A stretch of DNA of 64,000 bases from assembly GCA_949751835.1 (NCBI GenBank), contig CATKHK010000070.1, forward strand, positions 62,001 to 126,000, read 5' to 3'. Source of the DNA: Blepharisma japonicum (taxonomy: Eukaryota > Ciliophora > Heterotrichea > Heterotrichida > Blepharismidae). Position 1 is the first letter of the stretch. Every line of letters begins with the position of its first letter. A program made the translations under genes and the position numbers. Positions 22,235-35,848 of the stretch are shown in pieces. The notes beneath the pieces are model-generated. The model searched no databases, was not told the DNA's origin, and was given only the letters and a program-made list of their open reading frames with translations.

Positions 22235-25200
22235 ATGAATATCTTAAAAAAAGAATTTAATATATTAATGGGAGAAGACAAATTATTCAAAACGAGTTCA
22301 GCACCAGGCTCAGATTTCCGGCAAATAAGCATAGACCGAGGGCGTGCATCTGAATTAATTGTATTTCCAACAAATTACATAACAACAGCAAAATATACAA
22401 TTCTAACACTTATACCAAAGAACTTATTTGAGCAATTTCATAGAATTGCAAATATCTGATTCTTGATTGTTTCGATACTTCAACTTTTGCCGCTTGACCT
22501 CTCACCAACTTCAAATTGAGCTACAATTGCTCCGTTATCATTAGTCCTTACTGTGACTCTATTCAAAGATGTTTATTTGGACTATTGCCGGCACAAAATG
22601 GATCGAAAAATCAACAATAAAATAGTTAACATCTGAGATGAAAACCAAGGAAAATTTATTGAAATCAAATGAAAAGACTTAGAAGTAGGAAATGTGGTGC
22701 TACTAACTGAAGAAAACTGCCAAGTCCCTGCAGATATAATGCTTCTTACTTCAAGCCACCAAGAAAAGTTAGTGTATATAGAAACAAGCAGCTTAGATGG
22801 AGAAAGCAATTTAAAAATAAGAAACTGCGTATATGAAATTGCCAGTATTTTCGAAAATGAGTCCCCAGACTCTGCTATTAAAAAATTATATCATCTAGAT
22901 GAAGGCGTGCTTAGAACTGAGCAGCCTAATAACCGACTTCATGCCTTTGATGGCTCATTAAAGCTAAAAGGCCACCCACGAGCAATCCCTATTGACATAA
23001 ACCAAATGGTCTTGCGAGGCAGTAGCATAAGAAACACCCGCTGAGTCCTCGGACTCGTCGTTTTTTCCGGTTCAGATTCCAAGCTGATGCGGAACTCTAA
23101 AACTCCTCCTCACAAAAGAAGCAATATGGAACGAAAAGTCAACAAATATCTTGCAGTGGTATTTTCTCTATTATTCTTAATGGTATTTATCAGTACCAGT
23201 ATATCATTATCTTACTATTATTCAAACAAAAAAGCTGTAGAGTATTTTTCAGGTACCACCGTTGAAAACCAGCCTTTAATTATATTCACTTTTTTGATTT
23301 TATACAATAGCTTGGTGCCTATTTCTTTATATGTGACTATGGATTGTGTGAGAATTATCCAAGCACAGTTTATTAGATGGGATTTAGAGATGTTTAATGA
23401 AAAAATGAACCAGCCTACAATTGTGAAAACTATCGATTTAAATGAAGATTTAGGACAAATTGAGTATATTTTTACAGATAAAACAGGGACTCTGACTGAA
23501 AATCAAATGGAGTTTAAAAAATGCTATATTGGTGGAAAATCATATGGATTTCTTGAACCTCAGCACAGCACAAGGCAAACCCAGCTTTATCAGCATAAAA
23601 AATTCAAATTTGATGACCCACAGCTATGGGAAGATTTACAAGGAGAAGGCAAGGCAGAAATTTCAGCCTTTTTCGAAGGCCTTGCTTTATGCCATACTGT
23701 AATAGTAGACCATAAAGAAGATGAAACTGTATACCAAGCTGCTTCTCCTGACGAGGAAGCTCTAGTAATCGCTGCTCATTGTTTCGGATTTTCTTTTATT
23801 TCAAACCAAAACAAAATTTATACCTTAAAGATAAATAATGAGTGCATGGACTACAAAATATTAGGAATAAATGAATTCACATCAGACAGGAAAAGAATGT
23901 CAATTGTAGTAGTTCCTTTAAGTGATAAATCCAGAAAGCCATTTTTAATCTGCAAAGGAGCTGACAACGTTATGCTTGAGCGCTGCTTGGGAACTTCAAA
24001 TGAAATTGAAAAGCTAACAGTAAATTCATATGAGTTTTCTGTATCTGGGCTCAGAATTATGGTTCTTGCTAAAAAAGAATTGACAGATGAAGAAACACAA
24101 GCTTACAAAAAAGGTTATAATGATGCTGTTCATGCTTTAAATAATAAAGACAAAAGACTTGCAGATCTCGCTGAAGAACTCGAGCAAGATATGCAAATTG
24201 TAGGAGTCACTGCAATCGAAGATAAAATCCAAGAAAATGTTCCGTCGACTATATCAACACTCATTGATGCTGGAATTAAAATATGGGTATTAACAGGTGA
24301 TAAACAAGAAACTGCTATAAATATTGGCTATTCCTGCAAATTAATTAAGTCAAATATGAACCTCATTAAAGTCAATGCAAAATCATTAGAAGAGACTAGA
24401 AATATTCTCAGAGGAAACTTAACAAAAAATATAAGTGGACATGAGTTTAGGAGACAAACAAGTGTACTGGATCAAATAAGATATGTTGGCAATAATAATA
24501 AAAACACTCCTGGGAATTCTGTGATTGGTGACAAAATGATGCCCAGGTATCAATTTGTGAAGCATGATACTGATCTTCTTGATGGAGACATCAAAGTCAA
24601 AAATCCTCATTTATTGAATCAAGCCCTAATAGTTGATGGGCTGACATTAAGCTTTATTTTATCAGATTCAGTATGCCTGAGACTTTTTGTTATTTTAAGC
24701 ACCCTTTGCAAATCAGTTTTATGCTGCCGTGTTTCCCCTTTACAAAAATCAGAAATTGTGAAAATTATTAAAAATCATTTAGTCTTTAAGCCTATGACAC
24801 TAGCAATTGGGGACGGAGCCAACGATGTATCAATGATACAAGAAGCTCATGTAGGAATTGGAATTGTAGGCAGAGAAGGCATGCAAGCTGTAAACTCCAG
24901 TGACTATGCTATAGCAAGATTTCAATATTTACTACCTTTATTATTGAAACATGGTAGAAATAATTATGGAAGGCTTGCAAAGGTTATTTTATATTCGTTT
25001 TATAAAAATTTTATGCTGGTGCTTCCTTTATTTTACTTCAGCTTCCTCAATCAGTATTCTGGAACTACGCTTTATGATTCTTATCTCCAGGTGTTTTTTA
25101 ATGTAATTTTTACATCACTTCCTATAGTAGTTGTAGGGAGCATGAATAAAGATATAGAAAGTAGTGTGGTAATGGCAAATCCTTTTGCTTATATTCCTGG

Positions 25201-28200
25201 GATTTTTAATAAAAAATTCAATCTTGTTATTTTTATTAGATGAAGCTTTTTTGCTATACTTCATACACTTTGGATATTTATTCTTTTGAGAGGGGCTGAC
25301 TTATTTACTATGGATTCGCATGGGATGATGAGTGGGCTTGATTTATTTGGGACAGCTGGATTTTTTGCAATTATTATAACAGTGACATATGTTGTTTTTC
25401 TTGAAATGAGAGATTGGACATGAATATTTGTGTTAATAGCAAGTCTTAGTTTATTATTATTTTATCCGTTCGTATTTATATATGATGTCACAGCATTTCC
25501 TACAAATAATCTTGCGGGTGTCCCATCTAGGCTGTATAAGGTCGTTTATTGGTTTTTTTATATAACCTTAGTTCCACTTGGATGCTTTATTATAAATCTC
25601 TCTTATTTTTTTACAAGAGTTTTGTGATATCCTACGATTTCAGATCAACTGATAAAATCTTCACCGATAGCTCCTGAAGAAAGATATGAAGAAAGATATG
25701 TGGAAAACGAACGAAAAAATAATTTTCGTTTAGAAGAATACGGAGCAGCTTTAAACAAAGTCTTCATTAACAAAAATTTCAGAAACCTCACCAACCAAGA
25801 TGAAGACAGCAACTTTTACGCAATGAACTCTATCACTCTTGCATTTAAAAACCCATACGTTGAGAACAGTTATAAACAAAGCATGCTCGAAAATCAAGTA
25901 AAATTCACCAGATGAATGATAAAAATAATATTTGTGCTATACTCCATATACTGTATTGCCGATTTATCATCAAATTCATATGGCGACGCTTATATAGCCT
26001 TCAGATGTATTATGATAGGTGTTGTTTTTAGCTTATCTTTCTTTGCATCATCCCAGATATTTAAAAAACACTATGAATTATCTATAGTAATAATCATCTT
26101 TTTCGCCCTACTGATCAAATTTATTTTTGAAACAATTGCTATGAATGATGCCTCTATGAGTACTGCAATTGTCCCAATCGCTGTATTTATTTTGTTTAAT
26201 GTGAGCAATTATAAGATGTTTTTTATCAATTTGATTTTTTTGGTGATGTATTTAATTAGAATCACTATCTGGTATGCTGATCATTCTTCTCAAGCAGAAG
26301 CCACAATTATTATAACAAATTACATTGCATTATTATCAGGAATATTTTTAATAAGTGCTTATGTTGGCTATAAGATCGAAAAATTCAACAGGATTTCGTT
26401 TATCCTTGACAAAAAGCTTCAATTTCAATTCCAAAAAGGCCAAGATATATTAGGCAACCTCTTACCAGGGTTCGTTAAGGATAGAGTTAAACAAGGAGTA
26501 AGATATATAGCTGAAGAGCAAGCTCAAATTACTTGTCTATTTTGCGATATTTATGATTTCGATACCATTTGTTCGATACACACACCAAATGAGCTTCTTG
26601 AGCTATTGGATAAATTCTTCGCTATGCTAGATGCACTTTGTGATAAGCATGGAGTCACTAAAATTGAGACAGTCAATAAAACCTATATGATTTGCGGAGG
26701 ATTAAAAGATAGTGAAGCTCATCTTCCAAAAAAGCAGTTAAGAAGAAACCACGCAGAAAGGTGCCTAGATATTGCCTTACACATAATTAAAAAACTTGAG
26801 CCAGTTTATATCAAAAATGGGCACAAGCTACAAGTAAAAATAGGAATAAATTCGGGTCCTGTGATTGCTGGGGTTGTTGGCGAGCATAAACCACAATTTT
26901 CCCTTGTAGGTGACACTATTAATACAGCTGCAAGGATGTGTGGGACAATCAAAGTCCCTGATCGAATTCAAATATCAGAAGACACTTACAATTTATTAAA
27001 CAATCATGGCGAGTACATCTTCTTGCCAAATCAGGTTGAAGCCAAAGGCAAAGGAATCATGAACACTTTTCTAGTTGAGTCCGCAAAAGGACGTAATAAG
27101 CCAAGAATGCTTGGAGAAGGAAGCGTCCGTATCCCAATAAATGATCTGTCAGTAGAAGAGTCATTCTATGGAATTTCTGATAGTGTTTTAGAGAGAAGTT
27201 CTGAGCCTCTTATGCAGGATATAATTAGAGGGACAACGATTTTAAACTTTGAAGAAGAAAGAGTCCAAGAAGGCGAAAAATTCGACTGGACTAAGCTGAG
27301 AAAAATGCATGGGGATGAAGATAATGATTTAGAGCTTGCTGGACCTATTCATTGGCTTATGTGCAGCTTTTTTGAGACACCTTCGCAGCATAAATTTAGG
27401 ATTCGACAGTTTAATAATGAAATAAGAAGCGTGAATATTGGACTTTATTTGAGCATTGGCACCTTCACCACAATTACTATCGTATTTATTGCTGCTTATA
27501 GTGCTGATGAGTTAGCGGGATCTGTTATACAGGTGATTTTGAGATTGAGTTATATTTCTATTTTGGTATTTTATTTGATTTTGTTACTAAAAATTTATCA
27601 AAACTCAATGTTCCCTTGGGGAGTCATGATGATCTACATATACATAACATTTGTTAACCTTTTAAATTTCCATGATATAGACACTGATTTAATTTATCTT
27701 AAAATCATTCAAGTGATGTATACGAATATTGTAGTAAACCATGTCAGTGGGCTACCAATTGGGTATATATTAACTGCTACTGTAGTTAATTTTGTTGATT
27801 GATGCTGCGTAGCTTTTAGTTCAGAACATTCATTAGGAAGAATGATTGAAGGAACTTTTTTTATTGTTGCATTTTTCTTTTTAAACTGTATAGCTAGCTT
27901 TGTAAGAGAATATCAAGCTAGAAAATCATATGATCTTAATAAATTCGCTGAGAGGGAAATTAAAAACACAGAAAAATTGTTAAATCAAATGATACCTCCC
28001 CAAGTACTCAGAAATCTTCAGAATGATATTACTACAACTGATAGATACACAGATGTAACTATAATTTATGCAGATATCTGTGGATTTACCAGCTGATCTT
28101 CAGATAAAAAACCAATAGAAGTTGTTGGTATGCTTTCGAAACTCTTTACTAATTTTGATCATTTGTGTGTAAGGCATAATGTCTATAAAGTTCATACCAT

Positions 28201-28636
28201 TGGAGATTGCTACGTTATATTAAGTTTTACTGATAGCGAAAAAAGGAATTTTAAAGAAGAAGCAGTTAATATGGTTGAAATGGCTTTAGATATGGTTAAA
28301 GCTATCAAAAGAGTTAATAAAAGCAAAGGAATCGGCTTGAATATGAGAATTGGAATGCATACAGGAGTGGTTGTTGCTGGAATTACAGGCACAAATATTG
28401 TGAGATATGATATTTACGGTCCTGATAACGATATCGCTAATAAAATGGAAAGTAAAGGATGCCCAGGGAGGATAAATGTTAGTCAGGTTTCTAAAGCCAT
28501 TTTACAAGAAATAGTGCCAAACAGATTTGAATATCAGTTTAATACTGTTGTGACCCATGATCCAACTCAGAGATCTCTAGACTCATTCTTTTTAGTTCCA
28601 TTACTTGAAAAAGATATTATAGTTGATGAAGAATAA
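22235..28636 (+). CDS. P4-ATPase / guanylyl cyclase fusion, copy A
   Basis: One intronless frame of 2,133 codons. The first half is a P4-type (flippase) ATPase: N-terminal helices, DGES, the P4 signature P-I-S-L (about residue 362), phosphorylation motif D415-K-T-G-T-L-T, T-G-D-K-x-E-T-A and G-D-G-A-N-D (D860). Then come two sets of about six helices, each followed by a class III cyclase domain. Domain 1 (about residues 1402-1620) has D1438, a guanine-selecting Glu (E1478) and N1563/R1567, but Asn replaces the second metal Asp. Domain 2 (about 1926-2129) has both metal Asp (D1947, D1991), but Lys in place of the catalytic Arg. The two together make one active site. This is the architecture known from Paramecium, Tetrahymena and apicomplexan guanylyl cyclases. 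By alignment with copy B the real start may be the ATG at 22268. Confidence 0.93.
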
Positions 28637-28998
28637 AAAATTAATTTAAAATATGTTGAAATAGTTTGTTCTAAGATTCTTTCCAATTCTACCATTTTCA
28701 TTATTTATTCCTTATACCTATTTTTTTATTTTGTTAGCTTTTAAAGCTTTGGAGGATAGATTTTGATGTGACAAAAGGCTTGCATTGATACTCAAAAAAG
28801 GTAAAATCTCAAATAATAATTATGTAAAATTGAAATACCATTAAATATTGTTCATTAATTTTATTTGAATTAATTACCGCTAAATCGATCAATTTTTATT
28901 TAAATATAGCAATTTTTAAAGAACTATAAAAGCTGCATAGAAGAAAGATTTTTTCAGCAATAATATTCAATTTTTTTCAGTAAATTTATAAATATATT
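28637..28998. other. intergenic spacer between the two guanylyl cyclases, 362 bp
   Basis: AT-rich, with no gene seen. It must carry the terminator of copy A and the promoter of copy B. Confidence 0.55.
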
Positions 28999-31900
28999 AT
29001 GGGAGATGATAAGCTTTTTGGAGCAAGTACAGCACCAGGCTCAGATTTTCGTCAAATACATATTGATCGAGGCCGTGCATCAGAACTAATTGTTTTTCCT
29101 ACAAATTATATCACAACCGCAAAATATACCTATTGAAACCTATTACCAAAAAACCTATTTGAGCAGTTCCACAGAATTGCAAATATCTGATTTCTAATAG
29201 TCTCAATTCTTCAACTATTGCCTCTTAATTTATCCCCTACCTCAAACTGGGCCACAATTGCTCCATTATCCCTTGTCCTTACAGTAACACTCTGTAAGGA
29301 TATTTATTTAGACTGATGCCGTCACAAAATGGACCGTAGGATTAATAACAAAAGAATTAACATTTGGGACGAAAATAAAGGGAAATTCATCGAGCTCAAA
29401 TGGCAAGATCTTGAGGTTGGAAATATTGTGCTTTTAACTGACGAAAATTGCCAAGTACCAGCTGATTTAATCCTTCTTACTTCAAGTCACTCAGAGAAGT
29501 TTGTATATATAGAAACAAGTAGTTTAGATGGAGAAAGTAACTTAAAAATTAAACACTGTGTGAATGAAATTGCCAATATTTTTGAAAATGCGTCACCTGA
29601 TATGTCGATTAAACAATTATATCATTTAGATGAAGCGGTATTAAAAACAGAGCAGCCAAATAATAGACTGCATGCCCTTGATGCTTCATTGAAACTTAGA
29701 GGGCATCCTCGGGCTATACCAATTGATATTAACCAAATCATTCTGCGAGGAAGTTCAATTAGGAATACAAAATGGGTGCTTGGCTTAGTCGTTTTTACAG
29801 GAATCGATACAAAACTTATGAAAAATTCAAAACCGCCACCCCACAAGCGAAGCAATGTAGAAAGGAAAGTCAATAAGTACTTAGCCTTGGTTTTTTCAAT
29901 ATTATTTATTATTGTGCTGATATCTACTTCGATTTCTTTATCTTACACTTATAACAATAAAAGTGCCGTCAAATTTTTTACAGGTGCTGAGCTGCAAAAT
30001 TCTCCTTTGGTCGTTATAACTTTTTTGATTTTATATAATAGTTTAGTCCCAATTTCTTTGTATGTGACTATGGATTGTGTGAGAATTATTCAGTCGCAAT
30101 TTATTAAATGAGATTTGACCATGTATAGTGAAAAAATGAACCAGCCGGCAATTGTAAAGACGACTGATTTAAATGAAGATTTAGGACAGATTGAATATAT
30201 TTTTACTGATAAAACAGGGACTTTGACGGAAAATATCATGGAGTTTAAAAAATGCTATATTAATGGGAAATCGTACGGATTTTTAGAGTCTCAGCAATCC
30301 GATCGACCTACTCAGTTACTTTATCACCCGAAATTTAAGTTTGAAGACCCACAACTTTTAGAAGATTTGCAATGGGATGGAAAAGAAGAAATTTCAGCAT
30401 TTTTTGAGTCACTTGCACTTTGCCATACAGTTATACCAGACCATGTAGATGGGGAGCTTGTATATCAAGCTGCATCTCCTGATGAAGAAGCACTTGTAAT
30501 TGCAGCCCATTGCTTTGGGTTTTCTTATATTTCTAGCAAAAATGGGATTTACACACTACAAATCAATTTAGATATAACTGAGTACAAAATCTTAGGGATT
30601 AATGAGTTTTCATCAGACAGGAAGAGAATGTCAATTGTGGTGTTCCCTATAAATGATAGGACAAGAAAACCTTTTTTAGTGTGCAAAGGAGCCGATAATG
30701 TTATGCTGGAAAGATGCCTTGGGACGACATCTCAGATCGAAAAGCTGACAACTAATTTGTACGAATTCTCTATAGAAGGATTAAGAATTATGATTATTGC
30801 AAGAAAAGAGATGACTGAAGAAGAAGCTTTGGCCTATGAAAAAAAATATAGTGATGCAAAAAATGCTTTAAATGATAAACAAAAAAGACTTGCAGAATTA
30901 GCTGAAGAACTAGAGCAAAATATGACGATTGTAGGAGCCACTGCTATTGAAGACAAAATTCAAGAAAATGTCCCTGAAGCAATATCTACCTTAATAAACG
31001 CAGGCATAAAAATATGGGTATTAACCGGTGATAAGCAAGAAACAGCCATCAACATTGGCTATTCTTGCCATTTGTTAAAGCCAGAACTCGAATTAATGAA
31101 GCTTAACGGCCGAAGCATAGATGAGACAAGGAACATTTTACGCTACAACCTAGCCCGACACGTAAAATGTGACGAAGACGATGGAAGGAAACACAGTGTA
31201 CTCAGCCAAATCAGATACGTAGGCAACACCCCATCAAATAGTATCATAGGCTCAAAAAACACTGGTGCAAGATATCAATTCATAAAAAATGATGTTGATA
31301 TATTTGATGGAGATTTAGAAGTAAAAAATATGAATACCCTTAAACTTGCCCTTATAGTTGATGGAGTCACTTTAGGATTTATTTTAGCAGATCCACTGTG
31401 CTTAAGACTATTTGTAATTTTAAGTACCCTCTGCAAGTCAGTTATATGCTGCAGAGTTTCTCCACTTCAAAAAGCTGAGGTAGTGAGGACTTTGAAAAAC
31501 CGCTTGGCTTTTAAGCCTATGACTTTGGCCATTGGCGATGGGGCAAATGATGTCTCAATGATACAAGAAGCACACGTAGGGATTGGAATTGTAGGTAAAG
31601 AAGGCATGCAAGCTGTAAATTCCAGCGATTATGCAATTGCAAGGTTCTATTTCTTGCTGCCATTGCTGCTAAAGCATGGCAGAAATAACTATGCAAGAGT
31701 ATCAAAGGTGATTTTATATTCTTTTTATAAAAACTTCATGCTAGTTTTGCCATTATTTTATTTCAGTTTTTTTAATGCTTATTCTGGCACTGCGCTTTAT
31801 GACTCTTGGCTAATGGTTTCTTATAACATCATTTTTACATCTCTGCCTATTGCTGTTGTTGGAAGTATGAATAAGGATTTAGAAGGAGGAATAGCAATAG

Positions 31901-34900
31901 CAAATCCTATAGTTTACTTACCTGGGATTTTTGGGCTGAAATTTAATTTCAAAATATTTTTAAGATGATGCACTTTTGCAATTGTCCATACGATTTGAAT
32001 ATTTTTCCTTTTAAGAGCGGTGGACTATTTTACGATAGACTCACAAGGATCTTCTTCAAGCTTAGATTTGACTGGGACAGCAGGATTTTTTGCAATTATT
32101 ATTACAGTTACATTTGTAATTGCGCTGGAAATGAAAGATTGGACACTCTTATTTGTGCTGGTTACGACGGTCAGTTTACTGTTGTTTTATCCAATTATTT
32201 TTATATATGACTATGGAGGATTTCCGACACCAAGTATGGTTGGGATATCAACAAGGCTTTATTCAGTTCTCCATGTGTTTTTATATATCACTTTTGTCCC
32301 TTTAACCACTTTTATCCTGAATATAACTGTTTATCTAATTCGTACTCTTTGAAGCCCTACAGCTTCTGACCGAATCATCCAAGACTCAGTTTTAGCTTCA
32401 AAAAAGTATTCAAATGACCCACAAAACGATTCTTTTGCGAAGGACAATTTCAGACTTGAAGAGTATTCTTCGAAGCTTAATAAGGTGTATATTAATAAAG
32501 GTATTAAAAATGATATGAATGAAGATGAAGACAGTGATTACTATGCGGTATCAAACATTACTTTACAATTCAAAAGGGCTGATAATGAAAAAGTGTATAA
32601 GCTTAGCTATATTGACAAGAGAATTAAATATACGAGAGCAATGTTTATTGTAATCACTTTTATTTATACGGTATATATAATCCCAGATATGGTTGTAAAT
32701 ACATATTCTGATACTATAATTGTATCAAGATGCGTTATTTTTGTAGTTTTGGTTTGCATTTGCATTTTTACTAAGACGCATACATTTAGAAAACATTGCG
32801 AATTTTATATTTTGACCATTACATTTTTAGGATTATTGGCGAAATTTATTAATGAGTCAATGCTTATGAACGATGGTTCAATGAGCACAGCAATAGTACC
32901 GATAGCATTATTTATTTTATTCAATGTCAGCACTTATAAAATGTTTATCCTTAATTTATTATTTTTGATCATGTATTTTATAAGGATATCAATATATATT
33001 GTAACTAATGTTGACCCTGGTACTGGTTGGATGGTTATAATCAATTATTTAGTTCTTTTGTCGGGGATTTTTATAATAAGCGCTTATGTTGGATACAAAA
33101 TTGAAAAATTTCATAGATTAGAATTCATCCTCGATAGAAAGCTTCAGCTTCAATTCCAAAAAGGTCAAGATATCTTAGGCAACCTATTGCCAGGTTTTGT
33201 AAAAGAAAGGGTAAAGCAAGGAGTAAGATATATAGCTGAAGAGCAAGGAGAAGTCACATGCTTATTTTGTGATATTTATGATTTTGATACCATTTGTGCA
33301 ATTCATACACCTAATGAGCTACTGGAGCTCTTAGATAAATTTTTTGCTATTATAGATGCTTTATGTGATAAGCATGGGGTAACTAAAATCGAAACAGTCA
33401 ATAAAACCTATATGATTTGTGGAGGACTAAAAGACAGTGAAGAAAGACTTCCAAAAAATCAGCTCAAGCGAAATCACGCTGAAAGATGCCTTGACATAGC
33501 GCTTCACATTATTAAAAAAATAGAGCCAGTCGTTTTGAAAAATGGGCATAAGCTTCAAGTAAAAATTGGAATAAATACAGGCCCTGTAATTGCTGGGGTT
33601 GTTGGAGAACACAAACCTCAATTTTCTTTAGTTGGGGATACTATAAATACAGCTGCCAGAATGTGCGGAACTATAACAATTCCTGACCGAATTCAAATAT
33701 CAATGGACACTTATAACCTTTTAACAGAGAAAAACCGATATCTTTTTACACCTAATGAAGTGGAGCCGAAAGGGAAGCCTAAAATGCATACTTTTTTCGT
33801 AGAAAGTATTAGAAGCCGAAGAGGGTCAGAACTAGTAACAGCTTTATTAGACGCAAGCACAATTTCTCCTGATCATTCATTTTATGCTATTGCTGACGAT
33901 AGTTTAGCAAAAAGCCAGGAACCTTTAATACAAGAATTAATACGGGGAAGCACTGTAAAAGACTTTGAAGATGATAGAGTAGAGCAAGAAGAAAAATTCG
34001 ATTGAAATAAACTAAGGGAAACTGCATCTGCTGAAGATGAGTTTGAGTTAGAGCTTGCAGGACCAATGCATTGGCTGATGTGCAGCTTTTACGAAACCCC
34101 TGCAGAGCATAAATTCAGGATCCATCAATTTACAAACGAGCTTCAAAGTGTGAAATTTGGACTTTGGCTGAATATGTCTGTGTATGTTGTTATGATTACT
34201 CTTTTTACTGTACTCTATGCCTTTGAAGATTCAAGTGGATCGATTTTCCAGATAATCATAAGAGCCTGCTATATAGCTGGCTTAATGATAAACTTGATCT
34301 ATATAAAGCAGCTAAGCGAAAGCTCTCTTTTCCCATGAGGAGTTATGATACTTTACATTACGATTTCCTTTGTAAATAACCTAAACTTTGAAGAAGTCGG
34401 CCGGACCCTCACATATGCAAAAGTTTTACAAGCAATGTTCACAAATATTACAGTAAACCATATAAGCGCTCTCCCAATTGGATTTATTCTTACAGCAACT
34501 GTAGTGAACTATATAATCTGAATATGTATAGTTTTTAGCACAAGCTACTCTGCAAATCTAAAAATAGAAACTACCTTTTTTGTTACTATTTTCTTTCTAT
34601 TAAACTACGTTGCCAGCTTTGTAAGGGAATTTCAAGCAAGAAGGTCCTACGATCTTAATAAATGTGCAGAGAGAGAAATAAAAAACACAGATAAGCTTCT
34701 AAGCCAAATGATGCCTCCACAAGTGCTCAGAAACCTTCTAAACGATGTAGCCACAACTGATAAATACACAGACGTGACGATTATTTATGCTGATATCTGT
34801 GGGTTTACCAGCTGGTCTTCTAATAGGAAACCCATAGAAGTTGTAGGGATGCTATCCAAGCTTTTTACTAATTTTGACCATCTTTGCGTAATGCATAATG

Positions 34901-35355
34901 TATATAAAGTCCATACTATTGGAGACTGCTATGTTGTTTTAAGCTTCACTGATAATGAAAAAAGAGACTATAAAGAAGAAGCTGTAAGGATGGTAGAAAT
35001 GGCGTTGGATATGGTAAAAACTATTAAAAGGATAAGCAAAAGCAAAGGAATTGGCTTAAATATGAGGATTGGCATGCACACTGGAGAAGTTGTAGCTGGA
35101 ATCACAGGCACGAATATAGTAAGATATGATATCTATGGCCCTGATAATGATATCGCCAATAAAATGGAAAGCAAAGGATTCCCTGGCAGAATCAATGTAA
35201 GTGAAGTGACAAAAGCAATTTTACAAGAAATGCTTCCTAGCCGCTTTGACTATGTTTTTAACACAGAAGTAAGACATGACCCAACCAACAGGACCCTGAA
35301 CTCGTATTTTATAATTCCTTTGCTTGAAAAAGATATCATTGTTGATGAAGAATAA
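28999..35355 (+). CDS. P4-ATPase / guanylyl cyclase fusion, copy B
   Basis: A 2,118-codon paralogue of copy A with the same order: P4-ATPase (D404-[23 protein letters not shown] all present), six helices, cyclase domain 1 (D1425; KIETVNK with the guanine-selecting Glu; NTAARM), six helices, cyclase domain 2 (D1932 and D1976; NDIANKM). Identity to copy A is high over the catalytic parts by eye and lower in the membrane and linker regions. Both ends match copy A (MGDDKLF start; EKDIIVDEE end), so this is a full tandem duplicate rather than a fragment. It makes cGMP, by family knowledge; the ATPase half may translocate phospholipid or act as a regulator. All Trp at TGA codons fit. Confidence 0.93.
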
Positions 35356-35402
35356 TATTAATTTAAGGCTTTGTAAAATTTCCAATTAATGGCCTTCAAT
35401 GT

Positions 35403-35804
35403 CTAAATATACTTTTGAAGCTCATTTAGTTTTCAGTCCTGCGTTTGCTTCCTTACAATTGTAATGATCATCCTTATATGCTTGAATTTCTTATAAGCTC
35501 CAAAAGATGGCACAGCTCCTTTGTCATATTTTTTGCAATTATAATCTTGTTTTTCTATTAAAAATTTTGTATCCTTAATGCTTAAAACTTACTTTGTAAT
35601 TCTCCAATCTAGTTTTTTTGAGTCTGAGATAACAACTAGCATAGTTTTTCTAGAGATATAGAGTAGCAATTCTTTAGCTCTGCTTTATAGAGATGTTTCT
35701 CTGCTAGCTGTAGGCTTCTTGTTGACTCTTGCTGGATAATGCTCATATTTTTTTACAGCCAATTTTTGAATTGAGTCATTAAAAGTGGTATTTTCGTCTT
35801 GCAT
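35403..35804 (-). pseudogene. possible decayed small gene, family unknown
   Basis: A 134-codon frame from an ATG at 35804 to TAG at 35403 encodes protein-like sequence (for instance ISRKTMLVVISDSKKLDW and KGAVPSFGAYKKFKH, plus a TGA-encoded Trp near the end). Two in-frame TAA (35685-35687 and 35589-35591) interrupt it and no 15-16 nt intron removes them. Amino-acid composition looks coding rather than random. I recognise no family. It could be a relic, or a gene with unusual splicing. Confidence 0.35.
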
Positions 35805-35830
35805 AATTATTAATCAAATACTTAAGAATG

Positions 35831-35845
35831 GTAAGCGACACTTAG
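35831..35845 (+). other. possible 15-nt intron directly after an ATG
   Basis: GTAAGCGACACTTAG follows an ATG at 35828-35830. It has GT, AG and the A at position 10 seen in the other introns. If real, the phosphodiesterase gene starts at 35828 with a one-codon first exon. Confidence 0.4.
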
Positions 35846-35848
35846 TGG

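Larger units (their letters stand above)
35356..35848. other. intergenic between guanylyl cyclase B and the phosphodiesterase gene
   Basis: 493 bp containing only the possible relic at 35403-35804 (minus) and the putative 5' exon of the next gene (35828-35830). Confidence 0.5.

Noticed and set aside
31965-32210. Small Cys-rich frame inside guanylyl cyclase B
   Set aside because: It is in a different frame from the long coding sequence and is a shadow of it.
35784-35798. A 15-nt GT...AG segment (minus strand, GTAAAAAAATATGAG) as an intron in the relic frame
   Set aside because: It lacks the A at position 10 found in every other intron here and removing it does not remove any stop.
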